Source: Rhodocyclaceae bacterium
GTDB lineage: Bacteria > Pseudomonadota > Gammaproteobacteria > Burkholderiales > Rhodocyclaceae
Length of the DNA stretch: 18,481 bases
Reading direction: 5' to 3'
Assembly: GCA_017444505.1 (NCBI GenBank)
Contig: JAFSWK010000258.1
Span: forward strand, 1 to 18,481
Of the stretch, positions 7,080-13,004 are shown one piece after another. The translations under genes were made by a program, and so were the position numbers. The first letter of the stretch is position 1, and the number at the start of each line of letters is the position of its first letter. The notes beneath the pieces are model-generated. The model ran no database searches. It worked only from the letters and a program-made list of their open reading frames with translations, and was not told where the DNA came from.

Positions 7080-7619
7080 CTAATGGTCTTCTTCCAGCAT
7101 GGGCAGATTGCTGCCCGCCTTGAATACCGCGAACAGCCGCCGGATGCCGCGACTGGCGCTGCCCTCGCCCAACGCCTTGGCGCGCAAGAAGGTTTCTTCG
7201 TCCAGCGTGATGCCGTAACTTTTCATGCGCACCGCCGGCTTGCCCGTCTTGCGCGCGGCAGACGAACGGCGCACGCGGCGCGCCTTGCTCAATGCCTCTT
7301 GCGAACTGGCAAACATCCAGCCCGCCTCACGCACCAGCCAGGTCAGCACCGAATGCGCGTTGCGCACGCCATGCTGCTGGCGCAGCGCCACCAGCGATTC
7401 GCGCAGATTCTCCGAAGGCGCCACGATGCAGACGGTTTGTCCGTCCGGCGTGTGGCTGCGCCCCAAGTCACAGAGGTCTTCCTTGATGAAGGCGCGCCGG
7501 TCGGCATCGGACAGCGGCAAAAAGATAAAGCGCAAGGTCAGACCGCTCTCATGCTCGGCCTGCGCCTTTTTCGGCGTAAATACCCAGCCGCCTTCCCAGT
7601 TTTCCTGTTTTTCACTCAT
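7080..7619 (-). CDS. Unrecognised protein with ribbon-helix-helix-like C-terminus
   Basis: The protein has 179 residues and I recognise no named gene. Residues 29-115 look like a mixed alpha/beta domain with a hydrophobic strand (LTLRFIFLPLS) and helices ending VLTWLVREAGWMFASSQEAL. A basic linker follows (KARRVRRSSAARKTGKP, 112-128). Residues 135-165, YGITLDEETFLRAKAL followed by GEGSASRGIRRLF, have the strand-helix-GxGxxSxGIR-helix pattern of ribbon-helix-helix DNA-binding domains. A transcriptional regulator or antitoxin-like DNA binder is therefore plausible. The frame extends upstream to 7781, but that stretch is arginine- and proline-rich noise that overlaps a terminator and a -10 element. 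The ATG at 7617-7619 is the sensible start, with CAGG about eight bases upstream. Confidence 0.7.
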   Translation of the reverse strand: MSEKQENWEGGWVFTPKKAQAEHESGLTLRFIFLPLSDADRRAFIKEDLCDLGRSHTPDGQTVCIVAPSENLRESLVALRQQHGVRNAHSVLTWLVREAGWMFASSQEALSKARRVRRSSAARKTGKPAVRMKSYGITLDEETFLRAKALGEGSASRGIRRLFAVFKAGSNLPMLEEDH

Positions 7620-7679
7620 GATGCACCTGCTTGCGCGGCGGGCGAAACTGCACCCGCCCCCTGCTTGTGGAAGGCGGAA

Positions 7680-7685
7680 ATTGTA
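7680..7685 (-). promoter_or_regulatory. Possible -10 element of the 179-residue gene
   Basis: TACAAT on the minus strand matches the -10 consensus at 5 of 6 positions and lies 60 bases before the start codon. No good -35 is found at 16-18 bases (AAGCAA at best). It falls after the nnrS terminator, where a new promoter is expected. Confidence 0.3.
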
Positions 7686-7730
7686 GCAAGCCCCGTCCGG
7701 ATTTGCTTCCCCGCGAGGCGGGCGGCGCCG

Positions 7731-7771
7731 AAAACGCCCCCAAAGCAGCCGGACTGCTCTGGCCGGGGGCG
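7731..7771 (-). terminator. Rho-independent terminator of the hemerythrin-ywiC-nnrS operon
   Basis: Reading the minus strand, CGCCCCC (7765-7771) pairs with GGGGGCG (7735-7741). Inside, AGCAG and CTGCT pair around the loop TCCGG. The structure is followed at once by TTTT (7731-7734). It begins 13 bases after the nnrS stop, which fits an operon end. A G+C-rich stem followed by a short T-run is a good intrinsic terminator. Confidence 0.62.
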
Positions 7772-7784
7772 GGCGCGGCAAGGC

Positions 7785-8939
7785 CTAGCCCGCGCGACCG
7801 TCCAGACGCGGGCGGATCAGCCAAGGCGCATAACGGATGCAATAAATGGCCAGCGACAGGGCGAACAATGCAGCGGAAAGGCGAATGGCTGCCGGATAGT
7901 ATGCTGCGGGCGCAAATACGGTCAGACTTCGCACGCAGGCGGCGGCAATCATCAACACAAAAGCGGCGGTCAGCCCCTTGGGGGCGGGGTAAATGGCTCG
8001 GCCTGTATGTCCTGCGGCGGTGCGCGCCATCATGCCGACGGTCAGCGAACCGATGCCGCCCACGGCAATCAGATGCACGCCCAGACTGACGCTGATTGGC
8101 AAGGCCATACAATACAATCCCAGAAAGAGTAATCCAGCCGCAGTCAGCGCATAGCCCGCGCATAAAATCCACAACATCGATTCTGACCAGATGTTTTTGT
8201 GATGCCAGCGCACCACCTGTACCAGCCCCAGAACGCCCGCAGCAAGGCATGATGCGCCCGCTAACGGCGAGGCTGCCGGGAAAAGAAGCAGCACAGCCGC
8301 CATCAGGGGCAACAGCAAGGCGGCCAGCAGCCATTTTTTCGGGCTATTGACCTGCTCGACATTCAAGCGCCTGGCGATGAAAAACGGAATTACCCGTGAT
8401 CCGATCAGCCCAATGAATCCCGCCACGATCATCAAGCCCGCCAGCAGGCCATTGAGCAATAAATCAAACCGTTGCCACAACACCAGCAGATGAAAGGCCA
8501 GATGCGAGCCGCCAAACAAAAACAGGGCGAAGGCGGCAATATAATTATGCCGGTTATTCGTCTTGATCAACATCCTGGCCATTTCCCAGGCGGCAACCCA
8601 GAAAAACAGGGTGCCGCAAATTCCTGAAATAACAGTAAGTTGCGAGAAATAAATGCTGGTGCGCGCCAGCAACCATAAAGCGGTCAACACCATCAGGAAA
8701 CGGCCATTCCTAGGCGGCAGCCCCGTCCAGTTTGGCACGGCGGTGTGCAAAAATCCCACAATAATCGCTCCGGCATAGCCGTAAATCATCTCGTGAGCAT
8801 GCCAGAGGTAGTGCGGCAATGCCGCAGTGCCGTGAAAGCCGAAGCCCCACAACAGAATGGAGCATACGCCGTAAATGGACGCGCACAGATACATCGGGCG
8901 AAAAGCCGTTGCCCAGATGGCGTGATGATGAAACGTCAT
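7785..8939 (-). CDS. nnrS: NnrS family heme-copper membrane protein
   Basis: NnrS is an integral membrane heme- and copper-containing protein that helps cells cope with nitric oxide under denitrifying or nitrosative conditions. The protein has 384 residues and about twelve hydrophobic spans. It begins with the family feature ATAFRPMYLCAS and carries the hallmark segment LWHAHEMIYGYAGAIIVGFL, then TAVPNWTG, near residues 45-72. Its histidines are the probable metal ligands. ATG at 8937-8939 has AGGA six bases upstream. It is the last gene of a three-gene unit with the YwiC-like protein (30-base gap) and the RIC-type hemerythrin, and is followed by a strong terminator. This context of nitric-oxide-linked genes supports the call. 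Confidence 0.92.
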   Translation of the reverse strand: MTFHHHAIWATAFRPMYLCASIYGVCSILLWGFGFHGTAALPHYLWHAHEMIYGYAGAIIVGFLHTAVPNWTGLPPRNGRFLMVLTALWLLARTSIYFSQLTVISGICGTLFFWVAAWEMARMLIKTNNRHNYIAAFALFLFGGSHLAFHLLVLWQRFDLLLNGLLAGLMIVAGFIGLIGSRVIPFFIARRLNVEQVNSPKKWLLAALLLPLMAAVLLLFPAASPLAGASCLAAGVLGLVQVVRWHHKNIWSESMLWILCAGYALTAAGLLFLGLYCMALPISVSLGVHLIAVGGIGSLTVGMMARTAAGHTGRAIYPAPKGLTAAFVLMIAAACVRSLTVFAPAAYYPAAIRLSAALFALSLAIYCIRYAPWLIRPRLDGRAG

Positions 8940-8969
8940 GATGTTCCTTTTCCTGTTGTGCCCGTGTTG

Positions 8970-9725
8970 TTAGAGGAGCGAGATAAAAACCAGCAAACTG
9001 CCGGCAATTTCCAGAACGCCGACAAATTTTATGGAAATCTTTTTTGCCTGCCGCACAAGGCGAGCCATAAAAAATGCGCGAAGCAGCAATAAAATGCAGA
9101 CCAGGATATGGATTTTCCTGATTTGCGGGTTATGCCAGCACGCGGCAACGGCAACGATGACGGCAAGCATGTGCCAGGCTGTTGAATAATAAGCGTATTG
9201 TATGGATTTCTTTTCTCGGATAATGCTTTTGACATACCATACCGTGCCTGCAAAATACATGAAAATCAGCAGGGTAATCCAGTAGCAATATTGCGGCAAA
9301 AGCGGAGACGCATTGTCCGAAATGCCAATCTGGCAGGCAACGGGAAAAATCATCGCTGCAAAAAGCACGCTGTTGATTCCGGACAACAGCGAGCGTTCAC
9401 GATGCAGACGGGCTTCGTGCAGAGCTATCAGGGCCAGCAGCAGGAATAACGGTGAATAATATAAAACGAACGGTCGCAAGGCGATTAAAACCGCACTGGC
9501 TGCCAGGGTGATGGCAGCGTAAGTGATGAACGCCGGAAGATTCTGACGCGCAAAATGGTGGCGAAAATATAGCGTTGCCGCAAAAAAAGAAAAATATGCC
9601 GCCAGCCACGCCGACAGCAAGGCAAGGTGCGCAAGCGCAAACCCGCCGTGGCGTATGCCCAGCGCGGGCGGCAGGGCAAGCATTGCCCAGCCGCCATGAT
9701 AATTCGGCAGCCAGCCCTTGTTCAT
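8970..9725 (-). CDS. YwiC-like integral membrane protein
   Basis: The 251-residue protein is almost wholly hydrophobic, with about eight to nine spans. The N-terminus LPNYHGGWAMLALPPALGI matches the start of the YwiC-like family, where a HGxWAM motif precedes the first span. In Bacillus subtilis, ywiC lies beside the nitrate respiration genes, and the same association is seen here with nnrS and a hemerythrin. The biochemical role of the family is not established to my knowledge. The start ATG lies 18 bases after the hemerythrin stop, with only a weak upstream ribosome site, so translation may be coupled. The gene is more AT-rich than most of the window. Confidence 0.78.
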   Translation of the reverse strand: MNKGWLPNYHGGWAMLALPPALGIRHGGFALAHLALLSAWLAAYFSFFAATLYFRHHFARQNLPAFITYAAITLAASAVLIALRPFVLYYSPLFLLLALIALHEARLHRERSLLSGINSVLFAAMIFPVACQIGISDNASPLLPQYCYWITLLIFMYFAGTVWYVKSIIREKKSIQYAYYSTAWHMLAVIVAVAACWHNPQIRKIHILVCILLLLRAFFMARLVRQAKKISIKFVGVLEIAGSLLVFISLL

Positions 9726-9743
9726 CCCCGGATGGCCTGAAAC

Positions 9744-10217
9744 TTATTCCCGCAGGGCGCGGGGAAACAGCAATTCATTTTCAATTGCAATATGATCGAG
9801 CAGGTCGTCCCTGAATTGTCTTATAATTTCATATAGTTGCCGCCATTCGTCGGACGTGTTTTCAGGCGGCGTCAAGTCTTGCGTCAGTTCAGACAGGCGC
9901 TGCAGCGCCGTTTGATGATTGTCGTGCTCCATCCTCATTACCCGCATGGGCATTGCGGCCTGCGAACCCATGCCGGCGTGAATCATCGGAAACAGTATCT
10001 GCTCTTCCTTTTGCAAATGGCTTTCCAGATCCCGCTCGAAGGTATGCAAAAAGGGCAACAAATCAGGCGGAAAATCCGGCAGCCCGGCACAGGCTTCCGC
10101 CAGCGGCAAAAGCTGGGCGAATTGCTGGCGGTGCACTTCATGATAGCGCTGCAAAATATGCCCGATTACCACAGGCAAAGGCGCCGTCTGGAAAGGAGAG
10201 AATTTTTCTTGCGTCAT
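9744..10217 (-). CDS. RIC/YtfE-type hemerythrin, lacking the ScdA N-terminal domain
   Basis: This 157-residue di-iron protein is of the family that repairs iron-sulfur clusters after nitric oxide or oxidative damage (RIC: YtfE, ScdA, DnrN). Hemerythrin ligands are visible in four helices: RYHEVH (His26, His29), ESHLQKEE (His67, Glu71), RMEHDNH (His98, His101) and DHIAIENELLFPR (His142, Glu146). E. coli YtfE has about 220 residues with a cysteine-bearing ScdA_N domain first; here that domain is missing. The frame continues upstream to 10274, but the predicted promoter lies in that stretch. AGGA fits an ATG at 10215-10217 (nine bases) better than the one two codons earlier (three bases). It heads the operon with ywiC-like and nnrS. 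Confidence 0.88.
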   Translation of the reverse strand: MTQEKFSPFQTAPLPVVIGHILQRYHEVHRQQFAQLLPLAEACAGLPDFPPDLLPFLHTFERDLESHLQKEEQILFPMIHAGMGSQAAMPMRVMRMEHDNHQTALQRLSELTQDLTPPENTSDEWRQLYEIIRQFRDDLLDHIAIENELLFPRALRE

Positions 10218-10226
10218 CGTCATTCT

Positions 10227-10230
10227 TCCT
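10227..10230 (-). promoter_or_regulatory. Ribosome binding site of the hemerythrin gene
   Basis: AGGA on the minus strand is nine bases before ATG 10215-10217 and only three before ATG 10221-10223. It therefore favours the inner start, MTQEKF. Either way the protein is shorter than the open frame. Confidence 0.5.
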
Positions 10231-10245
10231 GAAAAATGACCTACG

Positions 10246-10274
10246 ATTTTAATCGGGAAATGGCGTGCGCGCAA
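10246..10274 (-). promoter_or_regulatory. Predicted promoter of the hemerythrin-ywiC-nnrS operon
   Basis: The minus strand has TTGCGC (10269-10274), a 17-base spacer and TAAAAT (10246-10251). The -10 matches at 5 of 6 positions and the -35 at 3 of 6, so an activator is plausible. The -10 lies inside the small palindrome CGATT-AA-AATCG. No FNR/DNR box (TTGAT-N4-ATCAA) or NsrR-like site was seen by eye. Confidence 0.42.
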
Positions 10275-10339
10275 TATCCGGCAATCTGGAAGGACGGCGG
10301 TTTTCCGGGCGAGCCGCGAGCGGTTTTGCCGCAGGCGTT

Positions 10340-11659
10340 TCAGCGTGCAGCCAGCGCCCGCTGCTGGCGCGACAGCACTGCTTCGGGCGCTTCGCCCGTC
10401 AGTTGTTGATAGACCGAAGGCGCGGTTGCCCCTTCGGTGTTGATGAGCAGCACTTGCGCGTGCTCATCCAGCCCCACGCTGCGCGCCTCTTCGGGCGTGC
10501 GGCATAGCGCCAGCAAACCGGCCAGCCCCGCCGCGCCGGACTCGCCCGCAACGATGGGGACATCCCCGCCCGTCGCATGGCCGCCCAAAGGCGGGCGGCA
10601 GCCCCCCTTGGGGGGGCAGTGAGTGACAGACGCGCTAGCGGCTGGCGCGAACGTGGGGGGCACATCTACGCCCGCCGCGCTTCCCCGGGCGAAAAGACGC
10701 ATGGCTTGCACGGCGTCATCGTCTTCCACGGTAAGGAACCACTGCGCGCTCTCGCGCAAAAAGCGCCACGCCAGAGGCGACGCCTCGCCGCACGCCAAGC
10801 CCGCCATCACCGAATCCACGCTGCCGCGTGTTGCCGCTGCCTCGCCTGCGCGCGCGCTCTGCAACAAACAATCGGCCTGCTGCGGCTCCACAATCACCAG
10901 TTCCGGACGCTGCGCGCCGTACTGTTCCCACCAATACGCCGCCACGCCCGCAGGCAGCGCCCCCACGCCCGCCTGCAAAAAGACGTGGCTAAAACGAAGC
11001 GCGGGCGCCTGTTCGGCAATTTCGGCGGGCAAAATGGCATAGCCCTGCATCACGTCGCGGGCAATCTCCTCATGGCCTGAATACGAAGTATCCGAGACCA
11101 CCTGCCAACCGTTTTCCGCAGCCAGCCGCGCCGCCTCGCGCACCGAATCATCGTAATTGCCCGCGATGCGCACAATGCGCGCACCGCACGCGGCAATGGC
11201 CGCCTCGCGCTCTGCGCTCACCCGCGCGTGCAACACAATCACGCAGCCGCAGCCCACGCTTTGCGCCGCCGCCGCCAGCGAACGCCCGTGGTTGCCATCG
11301 GTCGCGGTAATCACCGTCAAACCTTGCAGCGCCGCCGCGTAGTCTCCCGCCAAGAGTGCTTCGGGGCGAAAGTTCTGCTGCGGAAACAAACGCAAAATCA
11401 GCCGCACCAGCGCCAGCGGCGCGCCCAGCACCTTGAAACTGCCCAGAGACGAACGCGCCGCCTCATCCTTCACATACACCGCCCCCAGCCCCAGCCGCGC
11501 GGCCAAATCGGGCAGCGCGCGCAACGGCGTCGCCCCCGCATTCAAGCGCCCCCAGCGCGCTAGCCACGCGCGCCCCTCATGCGCGCGCTGCATGTTCATT
11601 ATTGCGCGCAATTCATCGGGATACGGCAAACGCACGGCGCGGGGATTGCGGTAGAGCAT
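10340..11659 (-). CDS. dpaL: Diaminopropionate ammonia-lyase, with a 34-residue insertion
   Basis: This PLP enzyme of fold type II splits 2,3-diaminopropionate to pyruvate and two ammonia. The PLP lysine is Lys76 in LGSFKVLGA, the E. coli enzyme having Lys77. The substrate loop TDGNHG is at about 120-125, and the glycine-rich phosphate loop is QAGVGALPAG (229-238). The C-terminal signatures GESGAAG and INTEGAT are present. Length is 439 against about 400 usual. The excess is explained by residues 331-364, a Pro/Gly/Cys-rich stretch just before the conserved GDVPIVAGESG strand, encoded by a palindromic repeat element. The frame stays open through it, so the gene may still work, though the insert is close to the cofactor region. 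The ATG has GAGAGG five bases upstream. Threonine-dehydratase-like relatives are the alternative call. Confidence 0.86.
   Translation of the reverse strand: MLYRNPRAVRLPYPDELRAIMNMQRAHEGRAWLARWGRLNAGATPLRALPDLAARLGLGAVYVKDEAARSSLGSFKVLGAPLALVRLILRLFPQQNFRPEALLAGDYAAALQGLTVITATDGNHGRSLAAAAQSVGCGCVIVLHARVSAEREAAIAACGARIVRIAGNYDDSVREAARLAAENGWQVVSDTSYSGHEEIARDVMQGYAILPAEIAEQAPALRFSHVFLQAGVGALPAGVAAYWWEQYGAQRPELVIVEPQQADCLLQSARAGEAAATRGSVDSVMAGLACGEASPLAWRFLRESAQWFLTVEDDDAVQAMRLFARGSAAGVDVPPTFAPAASASVTHCPPKGGCRPPLGGHATGGDVPIVAGESGAAGLAGLLALCRTPEEARSVGLDEHAQVLLINTEGATAPSVYQQLTGEAPEAVLSRQQRALAAR
10556..10675. repeat. Double-palindrome repeat element inserted in dpaL
   Basis: Two hairpins lie side by side: GCCGCCC with GGGCGGC around a 6-base loop (10580-10599), and a C6-TT-G7 palindrome (10601-10617). 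The segment is flanked by an imperfect direct repeat: 10556-10573 reads GGGGACATCCCCGCCCGT and 10657-10675 reads GGGGCACATCTACGCCCGC. The copies are about 102 bases apart, which is exactly 34 codons. I recall similar GCCGCCC/CCCCTTGGGG elements scattered in Burkholderiales genomes, but this is from memory. No transposase is encoded. The flanking duplication suggests insertion or slippage that kept the reading frame. Confidence 0.6.
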
Positions 11660-11724
11660 ACAGACCTCTCAGTAAACAAATGGCAAGAGGTTTGATAGTG
11701 CCACAGCGTGCCGCCGTTCGCTTG

Positions 11725-12318
11725 TCAGCAAGCGGGCGTCTCTCCCTCGCCTTTCCACGCCTTGCACCAGCAGTCGATTTTGTCGGCGCGATTCATCGCC
11801 GCATAAGCCGGACTGGTCGAGGGCAGGCGGCACAGCGTAAGAGACCGCCCCTCGCTGAGTTCCAGTTTGGGCAGCACTTTGCGGCGAAACTCGCCTTCGG
11901 CTGTACCGCCGTTGAAGAAAACGCGGGTGATGCGCGGATGCTGCGCAAAAAAGGCGGGGAAGTCGTTGGGCTGGCCGTTGCGAATGGCGGCATCCAGAGA
12001 GCCTGTGCGCTCGCAGGTGGCGAGTACGTCCCACAGCGCGCAGCCACTCGCTTGCAGCGCGGCGCAGCATTTTGCGTACAGCGCCTCCGGCATCTTCTTT
12101 GAAGATGGTTTCTGTTTGCGCAGTTCGTGCAGTTCGGCGCGCAGGTCGGCGGAAAAACCCATGACTTCGGCCACTATCGGCCAGAAAAGGTTGCGCGAAT
12201 GGGCGTAATACTGCCCGGCTTGCAGCGAGGCTTCGCCGGGCATGGAGCCGAGGATGAGGGTGTGTGCGCGTTCGTCCGCGATTGGGTCGAAGGCGTGCAG
12301 CAGGGGCGAGGCGGACAT
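11725..12318 (-). CDS. Hypoxanthine-DNA glycosylase (UDG family 6-like)
   Basis: The 197-residue protein belongs to the uracil-DNA-glycosylase fold. It starts with a strand and the pocket loop LILGSMPGEASL (residues 21-32), followed by YYAHSRNLFWPI. These are features of the DNA-deoxyinosine (hypoxanthine) glycosylase family. A later GCALWDVL, the FFNGGTAE segment (Asn136) and the C-terminal LPSTSPA loop (165-171) also fit. The enzyme would remove hypoxanthine arising from adenine deamination, leaving an abasic site for repair. The open frame runs back across the tRNA and its terminator, which is not plausible. The ATG at 12316-12318 directly before SASPLLHAFDPI is chosen although no good ribosome site precedes it. 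Exact substrate range would need assay. Confidence 0.82.
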   Translation of the reverse strand: MSASPLLHAFDPIADERAHTLILGSMPGEASLQAGQYYAHSRNLFWPIVAEVMGFSADLRAELHELRKQKPSSKKMPEALYAKCCAALQASGCALWDVLATCERTGSLDAAIRNGQPNDFPAFFAQHPRITRVFFNGGTAEGEFRRKVLPKLELSEGRSLTLCRLPSTSPAYAAMNRADKIDCWCKAWKGEGETPAC

Positions 12319-12390
12319 GGGCGGCAGGCGAGGGCAGATGGGCGGGGCACCGATGATGCCATTGTGTGCCGACAATTTTCCATGCTGCGG

Positions 12391-12430
12391 AAAGAAAAAG
12401 GGTTTCCAGCGCAGGTGCTGGAAACCCTTT
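12391..12430 (-). terminator. Rho-independent terminator of tRNA-Pro
   Basis: Fourteen bases (12397-12410) and their exact complement (12417-12430) form the stem AAAGGGTTTCCAGC/GCTGGAAACCCTTT with a 6-base loop. On the minus strand it is followed by TTCTTTCC, which extends the T-run. It starts eight bases after the encoded CCA. It sits between the tRNA and the glycosylase gene, so the latter probably needs its own promoter. Confidence 0.82.
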
Positions 12431-12437
12431 GTGTTTT

Positions 12438-12515
<78 letters not shown>

Positions 12516-12528
12516 CACGAAGCCCGCA

Positions 12529-12557
12529 ATTCTAGCGTTCGTTTTGGTTTTCGGCAA
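12529..12557 (-). promoter_or_regulatory. tRNA-Pro promoter
   Basis: TTGCCG (12552-12557), a 17-base spacer and TAGAAT (12529-12534) form a good sigma-70 promoter on the minus strand. The -10 ends 14 bases before the mature tRNA. The G+C-rich discriminator GCGGGC just after the -10 is of the kind linked to stringent control of stable RNA genes. The regulation is inferred from that pattern only. Confidence 0.68.
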
Positions 12558-12605
12558 GTGGCGCGCCCCTCGTTCGCGCCCGTCCGCTGCGCGGCCTTGC
12601 GGTGC

Positions 12606-12932
12606 TCACTTTTGCGTATCTTCGGCGGTGTTGCGGGCGGGAAGTCCGGGCTGAGCGTGGTTGGGGACGGGGGCGTAGCGGTAGTGCTCTACGCTCATCA
12701 GCAGGCGGATGGCGCTGGCGGCGGTTTGCGTGGCTTCGTGGCGGATGTGTTCCAGCGTGGCTTCGGGGTGCTCGGGTTCGTAGCTGCGCTGGAGCATGGC
12801 GCGGGTGAGTTCGCCAAATTCTTCGCCGAGTACGGCCAGGGCGTGCATGGGGTCGTCGGGCCAGCGGGGGAAGGTTTGCGTGGCGCGGTCGAGTTCGGCA
12901 CGGATGGCGGCAAGGGCTTGGTCAAGGGTCAT
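12606..12932 (-). CDS. MazG-like nucleotide pyrophosphohydrolase
   Basis: The 108-residue helical protein belongs to the all-alpha NTP pyrophosphohydrolase group. RWPDDPMHALAVLGEEFGEL (residues 23-42) has the spacing of this family, with the EExxE metal motif at 37-41. The second helix, HEATQTAASAIRLL (65-78), offers Glu66, with Gln69 where many MazG proteins have Asp; I believe that Gln is common in this small phage-type subgroup. It likely hydrolyses a (d)NTP to the monophosphate, for pool cleaning or nucleotide control. The tail after residue 85 is proline-rich and poorly ordered. The start ATG at 12930-12932 comes 20 bases after the lysS terminator and has no clear ribosome site. The longer open frame runs through that terminator and is rejected. 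Confidence 0.72.
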   Translation of the reverse strand: MTLDQALAAIRAELDRATQTFPRWPDDPMHALAVLGEEFGELTRAMLQRSYEPEHPEATLEHIRHEATQTAASAIRLLMSVEHYRYAPVPNHAQPGLPARNTAEDTQK

Positions 12933-12944
12933 GGCAGACGGCGG

Positions 12945-12979
12945 AAAAGGAAACGGCAACCGGCGCGGCGGTTGCCGTT
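12945..12979 (-). terminator. Rho-independent terminator after lysS
   Basis: AACGGCAACCG (12952-12962) and CGGTTGCCGTT (12969-12979) form an 11-bp perfect stem with a 6-base loop. On the minus strand it is followed by TCCTTTTCC. It begins 26 bases past the lysS stop and would close the minC-minD-minE-lysS unit before the MazG-like gene. Confidence 0.7.
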
Positions 12980-13004
12980 GTGCGTGGGAAAAAAACAAGG
13001 GCGC

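Noticed and set aside
6075..8132. 685-codon plus-strand open frame
   Set aside because: It lies opposite the alpha/beta hydrolase, the 179-residue gene and part of nnrS, and crosses their intergenic signals. Its composition (His, Arg, Gln rich) is that of a shadow frame in G+C-rich DNA.
10580..10617. The palindromes in dpaL as a transcription terminator
   Set aside because: They lie in the middle of the coding region with no T-run after either hairpin on the minus strand, and the reading frame continues to a normal C-terminus.
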